The notes beneath the pieces are model-generated. The model saw only the letters and a list, made by a program, of their open reading frames with translations, ran no database searches and was not told where the DNA came from. A stretch of DNA of 64,000 nucleotides from NCBI RefSeq assembly GCF_037203765.1, contig NZ_JBBCAS010000001.1, forward strand, positions 310,001-374,000, read 5' to 3'. Positions 45,244-53,738 of the stretch are shown here, in pieces (position 1 is the first letter of the stretch; every line of letters starts with the position of its first letter). The position numbers and the translations under genes were made by a program. This DNA is from Sediminicola sp037203765 (GTDB taxonomy: Bacteria > Bacteroidota > Bacteroidia > Flavobacteriales > Flavobacteriaceae).

Positions 45244-45813
45244 GTGGACAAGTATATTGAAGAAGAAACTTTTAAGGGTATCAATTTCATGGAATCGCCC
45301 CTTCAAAAAGCGACCTATGAATATTGCTCTTTTGTCAATTGTATATTCTCGAACTGTTTCCTATCCAATATCGTGTTTTTGGAGTGCACCTTTACCGATT
45401 GCAATTTCAGCATGGCAAATCTTAAAAATTCATCCCTCAGGGATATTACATTTAAGGACTGTAAGCTCATGGGACTCCGGTTTGATGAGACGGATGAATT
45501 TCTGTTTCAGGTCAGTTTTACGGGGTGCAACCTAAAATTTTCATCGTTCTACCAAAAAAAGCTCAGCAAAACGAAATTTGTACATTGTAATCTGGAAGGC
45601 ACAGACTTTTCAGAAGCAGATCTAAATCAGGCTGTATTTGAAGAATGTGATCTAAACCATGCCGTTTTTAACGCTACAGATCTGGAAAGGGTCAACTTTA
45701 CTTCCTCCCATAATATCCAAATTGACCCGGAAAGGAACAAACTAAAAAATGCCAGATTTTCTACCGAAGGCGCGTTGGGACTTTTGGCCAAATACCAAAT
45801 AAAAATTGAATAG
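45244..45813 (+). CDS. Pentapeptide-repeat protein
   Basis: 189 residues starting at GTG. Repeats of the A(D/N)LXX kind run through most of it: FVNCIFSNCFLSNIVFLECTF, KLSKTKFVHCNLEGTDFSEA and DLNQAVFEECDLNHAVF. They should form a right-handed quadrilateral helix. The overall length and a short break near residue 80 resemble Qnr/McbG-type proteins that mimic DNA and protect gyrase, but that is only shape. Its stop overlaps the start of the next gene. Alternatives are structural or binding roles. Confidence 0.8.
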   Translation: MDKYIEEETFKGINFMESPLQKATYEYCSFVNCIFSNCFLSNIVFLECTFTDCNFSMANLKNSSLRDITFKDCKLMGLRFDETDEFLFQVSFTGCNLKFSSFYQKKLSKTKFVHCNLEGTDFSEADLNQAVFEECDLNHAVFNATDLERVNFTSSHNIQIDPERNKLKNARFSTEGALGLLAKYQIKIE

Positions 45814-46795
45814 GACAAAGACTTTGCAACTACTTTTAATGGTCATGATATCCTTACTTTCCTGTAAGGATAACAAACCATCCGAAAACAAATCTACCTC
45901 TGAAATCGGAATGGGCCACCCCGCAGAAAAGGAAGTTTCCCTTATCATTTTGGGAACGGTCCAAGATGCGGGATCCCCACATATAGCCTGTTCCAAATCC
46001 TGTTGTGCAAATTTGTTCTTCCAGCCCAATCAAGACAGAAAAGTAGTTTCCCTGGGAATTATGGATACCAAGAATAATAAGAATTATATTATTGAGGCCA
46101 CTCCCGATTTTCCGGAACAGGCCAAGGCGCTTAAAAACCTCAATTTGTCCCTCACAGGGGAAATTCCCGATGGCATATTCCTCACCCATGCACATATAGG
46201 CCATTATACCGGTCTGATATATTTGGGAAAAGAAGCCCTGAATTCCAGTAATGTCCCGGTATTTGCCATGCCCAAAATGAAATCTTTCTTGGAACATAAC
46301 GGGCCATGGAGCCAATTGGTAGCTAATGGGAACATTATGCTACAGGAAATGAATCCTATGGAAGAAGTTGTGCTTACCCCTAACCTTTCCCTGATTCCCT
46401 TTACGGTGCCCCATAGGGATGAATATTCCGAGACCGTAGGGTTTACCATTATCGGCCCCAATAAAAAAGTATTGTTTATCCCCGATATTGATAAATGGCA
46501 TCTATGGGAAACAAATATCATTGATGCTATTTCCGCGGTGGATATGGCATTTATTGATGCTACTTTCTATGATGGTGAAGAAATTTACAATAGGGATATT
46601 ACTGAGATACCACATCCGTTTGTGATTGAGAGTATGGCCGTTTTTAAGCACCTGCCCGAAAGTGAAAAAGCAAAGATCCATTTTATTCATCTAAACCATA
46701 CAAATCCGTTGTTGGACATGGGTAGTGAGGCTTATGGAACCGTTCTTGAAAATGGCTTTAAAGTAGCGAATATTAAAGATGCATTTTCCCTATAA
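45806..46795 (+). CDS. PqqB-like MBL-fold protein, lipoprotein
   Basis: 329 residues with a TTG start overlapping the previous stop (or an ATG at 45839). The signal ends in the lipobox SLLSC. The body resembles PqqB (GTVQDAGSPHIACSKSC, VVSLGIMD, LFIPDIDKW). The zinc motif is THAHIGHYTG, in which the Asp of HxHxDH is Gly. No other pqq gene is in the window, so a role in PQQ synthesis is not supported. It is probably an exported MBL-fold protein of unknown substrate. Confidence 0.8.
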   Translation: MNRTKTLQLLLMVMISLLSCKDNKPSENKSTSEIGMGHPAEKEVSLIILGTVQDAGSPHIACSKSCCANLFFQPNQDRKVVSLGIMDTKNNKNYIIEATPDFPEQAKALKNLNLSLTGEIPDGIFLTHAHIGHYTGLIYLGKEALNSSNVPVFAMPKMKSFLEHNGPWSQLVANGNIMLQEMNPMEEVVLTPNLSLIPFTVPHRDEYSETVGFTIIGPNKKVLFIPDIDKWHLWETNIIDAISAVDMAFIDATFYDGEEIYNRDITEIPHPFVIESMAVFKHLPESEKAKIHFIHLNHTNPLLDMGSEAYGTVLENGFKVANIKDAFSL

Positions 46796-47146
46796 TGGGG
46801 ATTGCTTTTTTGTAAGGGCATCTTTTTCAAAAGCAACACCCCCCCACCCTGTTTTCATAAAATTTCTGATATTTTGATGATCTTCCCCTTGGGGGTTTTT
46901 TAGTACATCGCACCTGTAATAATCGCCAAAGCAAGCTAGGGTTTCTGCTTCGTTCAACCCCTGTAGTTTTGCAAAAGAAAATAGCTTACAAGATCCTGAA
47001 TTCTGCCCCGCTTCATTCACCATCCTACCGTTGGTAAATTTTACCGGCTCAAAATAATAGTGTTCCTCTATCACTTCCATGGTATCCATAAAGGTTATGT
47101 CGTTGGGAGCTGTACCCAATTTTTTTAAAAAGTCAGCAATGCTCAT
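46790..47146 (-). CDS. HopJ-like small protein
   Basis: 118 residues. The pattern SIADFLKKLGTAPNDITF, DTMEVIEEHYYFEPVKF and SGSCKLFSFAKLQGL matches the HopJ type III effector family. That family name comes from a plant pathogen; in free-living Bacteroidota there is no type III context and the function is unknown. It converges with and overlaps the PqqB-like gene by 6 bases. Confidence 0.85.
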   Translation of the reverse strand: MSIADFLKKLGTAPNDITFMDTMEVIEEHYYFEPVKFTNGRMVNEAGQNSGSCKLFSFAKLQGLNEAETLACFGDYYRCDVLKNPQGEDHQNIRNFMKTGWGGVAFEKDALTKKQSPL

Positions 47147-47324
47147 AAAGGTATTTTATGTACTAAAGATGGCAAATATAATTCAAGTCAATAGGTTGAC
47201 GTGTAAGACAGAGAATTTTTTCACTTTAAACCATTGATTTTAGTAAATCTTCATTATTCGTTAAAATACTGTTAATCAAATCATTAAATTGGCATATTAA
47301 TAAATTTATCTTATCTTATCAGGT

Positions 47325-47699
47325 ATGATACACTCAGAAAAGCAAGAAAACCAAGAATTTTTAAAGAAATCGATAAGCCACTTGGAAGCGAGAGGCTTTG
47401 AATCCATCAAAGCAGATTTGGAGGGTTTTGAACATCCCAAATCCTACTTGAAAAAAAGTAGTGGGATGCGTGTTACACCAGATATTGTTGCCATTAAGAA
47501 TGGCAGGAAATATTTTTTTGATATCAGTCTAAAATCAGAAAAACATTCTCTTCTAAAATCCAAATGGTTGTTCCTGGATACGTTGAGTAGAATGAAGAGC
47601 AATCGCTTTAAGATCATCACTACCAAAGGACATTACAAATTTACCAATACGTTAATGGAAGATCTTAATATGGATGGTGACCATTTAATGAAGGTTTAG
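47325..47699 (+). CDS. Hypothetical protein, possibly of the PD-(D/E)xK nuclease fold
   Basis: 124 residues, basic, no signal peptide. An N-terminal helix is followed by GMRVTPDIVAIKNGRKYFFD and ISLKSEKH, then LLKSKWLFLDTLSRMKSN. The Asp of TPDI and the Lys of ISLK could be part of a nuclease-like core, but the middle acidic residue is not clear. I do not recognise the family. It stands alone with its own 178-base promoter region. Confidence 0.6.
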   Translation: MIHSEKQENQEFLKKSISHLEARGFESIKADLEGFEHPKSYLKKSSGMRVTPDIVAIKNGRKYFFDISLKSEKHSLLKSKWLFLDTLSRMKSNRFKIITTKGHYKFTNTLMEDLNMDGDHLMKV

Positions 47700-47745
47700 T
47701 CATCCGTTTTTTTGATAGATTACAGTAAGGAGGTTCAGGCCTCCT

Positions 47746-48195
47746 CTATTTTTTTCTGACCATAGCAACATGAGGTATTCCGTCTTCCAGATATTCCCCA
47801 CCAACGGCATTGAATCCCAAGGAATTATAAAATTGCAATAGGTAGCATTGTGCAGAAATATGTATGGTAGTTTCCTTAAAGTAATGTTCCACGGCTGCTA
47901 TAGAGGCGTTCATGATATCCATTCCATAGCCAAATTTCCGCTCCGAAGCTTTTACTACCACTCTTCCTATACTGGCTTGCTCAAAATAATCGCCACTTTT
48001 AAAAATCCTTGTGTAGGCCACAACTTTATTATCCTTAATCCCCATAACATGCAGGGCCTTGTGGTCCTTACCATCCAAATCCTGGTACACACAATCCTGT
48101 TCCACTACAAAAACCTCACTTCTCAATTGAAGAACTGCATACAACTGGTCCAACGAAAGTTCTTGAAATTTTTTTACTTCTATTTGTATCATCAA
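47746..48195 (-). CDS. GNAT acetyltransferase, ElaA-like
   Basis: 149 residues. Motif A region reads ASIGRVVVKASERKFGYG, the N-terminal pattern is LRSEVFVVEQDCVYQDLDG, and the C-terminal FYNSLGFNAVGGEYLEDGI. These are the ElaA subfamily features. It acetylates an amine of unknown identity with acetyl-CoA. The start may be the second Met. It is upstream of nothing on the same strand until rpiB, with a 64-base gap. Confidence 0.9.
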   Translation of the reverse strand: MMIQIEVKKFQELSLDQLYAVLQLRSEVFVVEQDCVYQDLDGKDHKALHVMGIKDNKVVAYTRIFKSGDYFEQASIGRVVVKASERKFGYGMDIMNASIAAVEHYFKETTIHISAQCYLLQFYNSLGFNAVGGEYLEDGIPHVAMVRKK

Positions 48196-48259
48196 TGGAA
48201 TAAAAAGAAAATCATATTAATTACCAACCAGCAGTGGTGCTTTTCAATGCTAAAATAGA

Positions 48260-48691
48260 TTATGAACAGGGAATTTTTTCAATTCTTCTTTCATGTCTTC
48301 CCCCTTCAAACTTAGTTTCAAGAAAGGTCTTTACCATTTCCAATGCTTGGGGCAATGAAATATATCTTGCAGGCAGACTAAGAATATTGGCGTCGTTGTG
48401 TTCCCTGGCCAAGGCAACAATCTCTTTGTTCCAACAAAGTGCACAACGTACTTTCTGATGTTTATTTGCCGTCATGGAAGCCCCATTTCCACTACCACAT
48501 ATAATGATGCCAAAATCTACATTGCCCTGTTCCACATCCTTGGACACAGGGTGTACAAAATCAGGGTAGTCAACACTATCGGTACCATCCGTACCGTAAT
48601 TGGTAACTTCTATATTCATTGATTTCAATAGTCCTATGACCGCAAGCTTATATTCTGTCCCGGCATGGTCATTTCCAATAGCTATTTTCAT
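48260..48691 (-). CDS. rpiB: Ribose-5-phosphate isomerase B
   Basis: 143 residues. IAIGNDHAGTEYK, YGTDGTDSVDYPDF and CGSGNGASMTANK are the RpiB signature. It interconverts ribose 5-phosphate and ribulose 5-phosphate. It diverges from rnr across the 628-base AT-rich gap. Confidence 0.95.
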   Translation of the reverse strand: MKIAIGNDHAGTEYKLAVIGLLKSMNIEVTNYGTDGTDSVDYPDFVHPVSKDVEQGNVDFGIIICGSGNGASMTANKHQKVRCALCWNKEIVALAREHNDANILSLPARYISLPQALEMVKTFLETKFEGGRHERRIEKIPCS

Positions 48692-49319
48692 AACGCAGTA
48701 GTATTAATCCTTCACAAATGTACAATAACCTATGGTTTTACCACAAAATTGAGGTTGTTAACAACATAAATTTCAACTTTCACCAAACTAGCTGTAATTA
48801 TGCACCTTAGGTTTTTTTGAGAATTGTTAATAACACCCTCATAAAAAATAAGGATTAAATTTTTATTTCTTTCCATTAAAATCAATTGTAAAATTTATTG
48901 GAACTAGCACTATTTAGTTCTGATTAAATAAGAAAAAGATATTAAACATTTCCTTGTCGAAATTAACATTATCAACATATCAAATTATTAAAAATAAGAT
49001 GTTGATAAGGGTTATTAATATCCGTTAATGAATTTTACAATATCTTGATTTTTAAGATATAATTAAGATTATAAGGGGTGTATAAAATGTCAACAAGTTT
49101 TCATTTGAATAGAAAGCAATCTTTTCCCAAAAATTTTATATCCACTATTAACAGCCTATAATAACCACCATTGTTTTTTAAAATCAATAAAAGAAAAAGA
49201 ATATTATATAATATATGTTTATAACATCATATGTTTTTTCTTATCATTAAGTTAAGTTGGTTGATTGTAGAAGCTTCAATGGATTATAATTTGTAATTTT
49301 CCAGAAATAAAAGAAATTA
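48692..49319. other. 628-base AT-rich gap, candidate chromosomal replication origin
   Basis: No reading frame worth calling. It contains two perfect TTATCAACA sequences in opposite orientation (48969-48977 plus; 49000-49008 minus), each one base from the DnaA box TTATCCACA, forming a 10-bp inverted repeat. A 12-bp palindrome GTTGTTAACAAC lies at 48754-48765, and long A/T tracts run through 49111-49260. It is the largest gap in the window. The promoters of rpiB and rnr must also be here, so a plain long leader is the alternative. Confidence 0.5.
48969..49008. repeat. Inverted pair of DnaA-box-like sequences
   Basis: TTATCAACAT at 48969-48978 and its reverse complement ATGTTGATAA at 48999-49008, 20 bases apart. 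The core differs from TTATCCACA by one base. Confidence 0.6.
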
Positions 49320-51506
49320 ATGTCAAAGAAGAGTAAAAGGTCAAAAAGCCAGAAGAGAAATGAGATTACAAAGGGCATTTTTACCGTGTTGGAAAAGGGA
49401 GAGGGCAAAAGCTTCAATTATAAACAAATAGCTGCCAAACTTAATATTACTGAAGGTAATGGTAGAAATGAACTTATAAAGAAACTGGTTGAACTAAAGG
49501 AAAAAAAACGGATCCTAGAGGAGGGTCCAGGTCAATATAAAGCAATAGGAAGAACCAAAAGTTACCATACAGGAAAAGTTGATGTCACCGGAAGGGGCAA
49601 TGCCTATATTGTAGTAGAGGGATTGGACGATGATGTGTTTGTACCATTCAATAAACTTAAAAAGGCTTTTCATGGAGACGAGGTTGAAGTATATATTTAC
49701 CCTAGAAGGAGAGGAAGAAAACTAGAGGGAGAAATTACAAAGGTCACCCAGAGAAATAAGTCCACCTTTGTGGGTATTTTGGATCTGCAAAAGACCTTTG
49801 CCTTTGTAAGGCCCAGTGACCATAGAATGTATACGGATATTTTTGTTCCTTTGGAAAAGGTGAACAAGGCAAATGATGGCGATAAGGTCATTGTAAAAAT
49901 TGTGGATTGGCCCGATGATAGGGATTCCCCAATGGGTGAAGTTACAGAAGTACTCGGCAAACCTGGGGAGCACAATACAGAGATCCACTCAATTCTTGCC
50001 GAATATGGACTACCTTATGAATTTCCATTGGAAGTGGAGCATTTTGCCAATAAGCTGGACACTTCCATAAAAGAGGAAGAAATAGCCAAGAGAAGGGATA
50101 TGCGGGATGTCTTGACATTTACCATAGATCCAAGGGATGCGAAAGATTTTGATGATGCGCTGTCTTTTCAGGTTTTGGAAAACGGAAATTATGAAATAGG
50201 GGTACATATTGCCGATGTGTCGCATTATTTAAGAACAGATACGATTTTGGACGATGAAGCTTACGAAAGAGCAACGTCCGTGTATCTGGTAGACCGTGTG
50301 GTTCCCATGTTACCGGAGGTATTGTCCAATAACGCTTGTTCTTTGCGTCCCAATGAGGAAAAGTATACATTTTCTGCCATCTTTGAATTGGATGACAAGG
50401 CCATGTTACAGAACCAATGGTTTGGTAGAACCGTAATCAATTCCAATGAAAGGTTTGCCTATGAGGAGGCCCAACATATTATAGAAACGGGTTCTGGAGA
50501 TATTCCAGAGGATATTTCTATACGGGGAGAGGGTTATAAAGTAGCCCATGAGGTGGTGGAGGCTACCTTGACCTTTGACAGACTCGCAAAAATTCTCAGG
50601 GAAAAAAGAATGAAGGCCGGGGCCATATCTTTTGATAAGGTGGAGGTCAGGTTCAATCTAAGTGAAACTGGCGAACCTGAAGGGGTTTACTTTAAAGAAA
50701 GTAAGGATGCAAATAAACTGATAGAGGAGTTTATGCTTTTGGCCAACCGGAAGGTTGCAGAATTCATAGGAAAGCAAAAACCGGTAAAAACATTTGTTTA
50801 TAGGGTGCACGATGAACCAAACGAAGAGAAATTAATAGCTTTGAATGGTATTATTTCCCGTTTTGGACACAGTCTTAATTTTAAGACCAAAAAAGACATT
50901 AGCAATTCTCTGAACAAGCTTTTGGAGGATGTAAAAGGACAGAAAGAACAGAATTTGGTGGATACCCTGGCCATAAGAAGTATGAGCAAGGCCATATATA
51001 CCACGGACAATATTGGACATTACGGTCTGGCTTTTGATTATTATACCCATTTCACATCGCCTATTAGGCGCTATCCTGATGTAATGGTCCACCGATTGTT
51101 ACAGCATTATTTGGATGGAGGTAGCACGGCTAAAAGTGAAATATTCGAAGAAAAGTGTAAGCATTCCTCAGACATGGAATCTTTAGCGGCCAATGCAGAG
51201 CGTGATTCCATTAAATATATGCAGATCAAGTTCATGGAGGATCATAAGGATCAGGAATTTATTGGTGTTATTTCTGGTGTTACCGAGTGGGGAATTTATG
51301 TGGAGATCATAGAGAATAAGTGCGAAGGAATGGTTCGGATTAGGGATATAAAAGATGATTATTATACCTTTGATGAGAAGCAATATGCCATAGTAGGCGA
51401 GAAAACCAAAAAAACATACCAATTGGGAGACGAAGTGGTTGTTATGGTGAAGAATACTGATTTGATGAAGCGACATTTGGATTTTTCGCTTTTGGGAAAG
51501 GCATAG
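49320..51506 (+). CDS. rnr: Ribonuclease R
   Basis: 728 residues. An N-terminal winged-helix domain (about 10-80), two cold-shock-like OB folds (about 80-225), the catalytic RNB domain (about 255-580) with TIDPRDAKDFDDALSF and its metal-binding Asp cluster, and a C-terminal S1 domain (about 640-728). It degrades structured RNA 3' to 5'. The start is basic (SKKSKRSKSQKRNE). It follows the AT-rich gap. DUF2807 and LysE-type genes come downstream on the same strand. Confidence 0.96.
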   Translation: MSKKSKRSKSQKRNEITKGIFTVLEKGEGKSFNYKQIAAKLNITEGNGRNELIKKLVELKEKKRILEEGPGQYKAIGRTKSYHTGKVDVTGRGNAYIVVEGLDDDVFVPFNKLKKAFHGDEVEVYIYPRRRGRKLEGEITKVTQRNKSTFVGILDLQKTFAFVRPSDHRMYTDIFVPLEKVNKANDGDKVIVKIVDWPDDRDSPMGEVTEVLGKPGEHNTEIHSILAEYGLPYEFPLEVEHFANKLDTSIKEEEIAKRRDMRDVLTFTIDPRDAKDFDDALSFQVLENGNYEIGVHIADVSHYLRTDTILDDEAYERATSVYLVDRVVPMLPEVLSNNACSLRPNEEKYTFSAIFELDDKAMLQNQWFGRTVINSNERFAYEEAQHIIETGSGDIPEDISIRGEGYKVAHEVVEATLTFDRLAKILREKRMKAGAISFDKVEVRFNLSETGEPEGVYFKESKDANKLIEEFMLLANRKVAEFIGKQKPVKTFVYRVHDEPNEEKLIALNGIISRFGHSLNFKTKKDISNSLNKLLEDVKGQKEQNLVDTLAIRSMSKAIYTTDNIGHYGLAFDYYTHFTSPIRRYPDVMVHRLLQHYLDGGSTAKSEIFEEKCKHSSDMESLAANAERDSIKYMQIKFMEDHKDQEFIGVISGVTEWGIYVEIIENKCEGMVRIRDIKDDYYTFDEKQYAIVGEKTKKTYQLGDEVVVMVKNTDLMKRHLDFSLLGKA

Positions 51507-51567
51507 TTAATTATTTTTTGGAATAGTATTTGTTTTAAGCAGCTATTCTTTTTAAAAAGTAAAAGGA

Positions 51568-52248
51568 ATGAAAAAGTTATTTTGGATATTCTTCTTTTGT
51601 CTTGGGGCTCATGTAGCGAGTGCTCAAAACGAAAAGATTACCCAAGAGTTACAGAAATTTTCCCAGATCAAGGCTTTTGACGGACTTTCCGTGAATCTAA
51701 TAAGATCCAATGTTAATAAGGCGGTCATAACCGGTGCCAACACCAAAAAGGTGGCGATAGTCAATAACGAGGGAGTTTTGAAGATTCGTATGGAGGTTGA
51801 TAAGATTTTCAGTGGTTATAGAACCTTTATTGATGTGTATTATACCGAAAACCTGGTGGTCATTGATGTCAATGAAGATGCACGTATCACTTCCGATGAC
51901 GTCATAAAGCAGGAAATATTGGAACTTAAGGCCCAGGAAGGAGCTCAACTGATCATCAAGGCACAGGTAGAGCAGTTATTGGTTAAAACGGTTACAGGAG
52001 GCACCGTAAGGGCATCAGGCTCTTCGGATAACCAAGATGTGCAGATCAATACCGGGGGAATCTATGAGGGAAAGGAATTTAAAACCAAATTCAGTACCGT
52101 AAATGTAAATGCTGGATCCAGGGCATCTATTTATTCCAGCAGTTATGTCAAGGCTGTAGTCAAGGCTGGTGGTGAGGTGTTGGTCTATGGGAATCCCACG
52201 AAGATTGAGGAAAAAACGGTTTTTGGTGGTACAATAAGGAAAATGTAG
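51568..52248 (+). CDS. DUF2807 (head GIN domain) secreted protein
   Basis: 226 residues with a signal peptide ending VASAQ (about 20). The rest is an all-beta repeat region typical of DUF2807: FDGLSVNLIRSNVNKAVI, NEGVLKIRMEVDKI and a C-terminal GGEVLVYGNPTKIEEKT. Such domains form a short beta-helix at the cell surface or periplasm; function unknown. It lies 61 bases after rnr and 6 before the LysE gene. Confidence 0.85.
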   Translation: MKKLFWIFFFCLGAHVASAQNEKITQELQKFSQIKAFDGLSVNLIRSNVNKAVITGANTKKVAIVNNEGVLKIRMEVDKIFSGYRTFIDVYYTENLVVIDVNEDARITSDDVIKQEILELKAQEGAQLIIKAQVEQLLVKTVTGGTVRASGSSDNQDVQINTGGIYEGKEFKTKFSTVNVNAGSRASIYSSSYVKAVVKAGGEVLVYGNPTKIEEKTVFGGTIRKM

Positions 52249-52254
52249 AATTGT

Positions 52255-52920
52255 ATGTTAGAAGATGTTCAGGCAGCTATTCCATTAGGCTTTTTTCTAA
52301 GTTTTATGATTGGTCCTGTGTTTTTTGTATTGTTGGAGACGAGCGCTTTGCGGGGATTTAGGGCGGCAATGTGCTTTGATTTAGGTGTGATCATTGCGGA
52401 TATTATTTTTTTGGTAGTTGCCTATTTTAGTAGTTTTCAATTACTGGAAAATCTCAGTAATCAACCGGGATTGTACGTTTTCGGAGGTGCAATATTATTG
52501 GTTTATGGTTTGGTAATACTGACCAAAAAGGGGATCAAACATAAACAGCCAAAACTTAAGGCCTCAAAAAGTGATTATCTAGGACTTTTTATAAAGGGTT
52601 TTCTATTGAATTTCATCAATATAGGTGTACTTGTGTTCTGGTTGGGTGTTTTGATTGTGGTAGGCCCTAGTTTGGACAATGATCCCAATAGGTTGATTGT
52701 GTTCTTCTCCTCTATGTTAGGAGCGTATATCGTTACGGATCTCTTTAAAATTTTATTGGCGAAACAACTGAGAAAGAAATTAACCCCGCCGAGAATTTAC
52801 AGGATCAAAAAGGGACTTGGAATAATTCTGATTGTTTGTGGCCTGGTGTTGATTGTCAAAGGATTCTTACCCAAGGACAAACTGAATATAGAAAAAGGCC
52901 TGGAACTAATCAGGGAATAA
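52255..52920 (+). CDS. LysE/RhtB-family transporter
   Basis: 221 residues with six membrane segments. FFLSFMIGPVFFVLLETSAL and the mid-protein FIKGFLLNFINIGVLVFWLG are the LysE pattern (GPxxxxxxxxxxxxG and the second half Asn). It probably exports an amino acid or a related small molecule. It is 6 bases after the DUF2807 gene, and a strong terminator follows. Confidence 0.9.
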   Translation: MLEDVQAAIPLGFFLSFMIGPVFFVLLETSALRGFRAAMCFDLGVIIADIIFLVVAYFSSFQLLENLSNQPGLYVFGGAILLVYGLVILTKKGIKHKQPKLKASKSDYLGLFIKGFLLNFINIGVLVFWLGVLIVVGPSLDNDPNRLIVFFSSMLGAYIVTDLFKILLAKQLRKKLTPPRIYRIKKGLGIILIVCGLVLIVKGFLPKDKLNIEKGLELIRE

Positions 52921-52933
52921 AAAATTAAGGTAT

Positions 52934-52968
52934 AAAAAAAGCCCGACTGATAAGGTCGGGCTTTTTTT
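52934..52968. terminator. Bidirectional terminator between LysE and OmpH genes
   Basis: GCCCGAC / GTCGGGC stem with A7/T7 flanks, loop TGATAAG. Both convergent genes end within 15 bases of it. Confidence 0.92.
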
Positions 52969-52981
52969 GTGGTGAATAATG

Positions 52982-53488
52982 TTATTTTTTGTACTTCTCG
53001 TTCAAAATGGCCAAAACTTCTTTGGTAACATCCTTGGAATCATCTCCATAAAGCACGCTTCCGCCTTCTCCTCCACCTAAGATAAAAGTATATCCTTTAT
53101 CTTTTCCATAAGCTTTAATTTCTCTCTTTACCTTGCTGATAATACTATCCATTTCAGTTTGACTAACCGATTGTAGCTGTTGCTCCTGTTGTTGAAGTTG
53201 TTGACCAATCATTTGGCCTCTTTGTTGCAGTGCACCATATTCTTTTTGGGCCTGGTCCTGGGACATCTTATCTGCTTTGCTTTGAAACGCCTGGGCTTCA
53301 ATTTGAAAAGCTTGTGAAATACTATCCCTGGTTTTGTTCAATGCTTCCGCCTTGGTTTTAAATTTGGATTCCATATCAATTTTTTCTTGATATTCATCCA
53401 TCAATTTAACGTTGTCTACAAAGGCTATCTTATTCTCTTGGCAACCTACCATGGTCATTAACACAGCGGCAAATAATATTTTTTTCAT
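52982..53488 (-). CDS. OmpH/Skp-like periplasmic chaperone, lipoprotein
   Basis: 168 residues. A lipoprotein signal ends MVGC (Cys16), unlike E. coli Skp, which is soluble. The pattern KIAFVDNVKLMDEYQEKIDM and a long Gln-rich helical middle (about 35-125) are the OmpH family. It should hold unfolded outer-membrane proteins. A perfect -7 element lies 20 bases upstream. Confidence 0.9.
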   Translation of the reverse strand: MKKILFAAVLMTMVGCQENKIAFVDNVKLMDEYQEKIDMESKFKTKAEALNKTRDSISQAFQIEAQAFQSKADKMSQDQAQKEYGALQQRGQMIGQQLQQQEQQLQSVSQTEMDSIISKVKREIKAYGKDKGYTFILGGGEGGSVLYGDDSKDVTKEVLAILNEKYKK

Positions 53489-53507
53489 TTCTTGGTTTTT
53501 ATGGAGG

Positions 53508-53515
53508 CAAAAGTA
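53508..53515 (-). promoter_or_regulatory. -7 promoter element (TACTTTTG) of the OmpH-like gene
   Basis: On the minus strand TACTTTTG matches TAnnTTTG and ends 19 bases before the ATG. Confidence 0.55.
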
Positions 53516-53738
53516 GAAAAGCTTTTTGAATAATATATAGATTGATATAAAGTTTTAAAATCCGTTTGGTATAGATTCCATGGTAATTATAATGAAGCCT
53601 TATAGTTTTAATATTTTAAATTGGTTTTAATTATGAAATTAGATCAGTTTTAAGCGTTTTTAAGGATGTTTTTGTATTTAGGAATACATGGACAAGGAGT
53701 AAGGACCAAAGTATTCAGACACGGCAGCTAATAAAGAA

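Noticed and set aside
46790..47146. Type III effector reading of the HopJ-like gene
   Set aside because: The family name comes from one pathogen; no secretion genes are in the window and the protein is a common free-living Bacteroidota gene.
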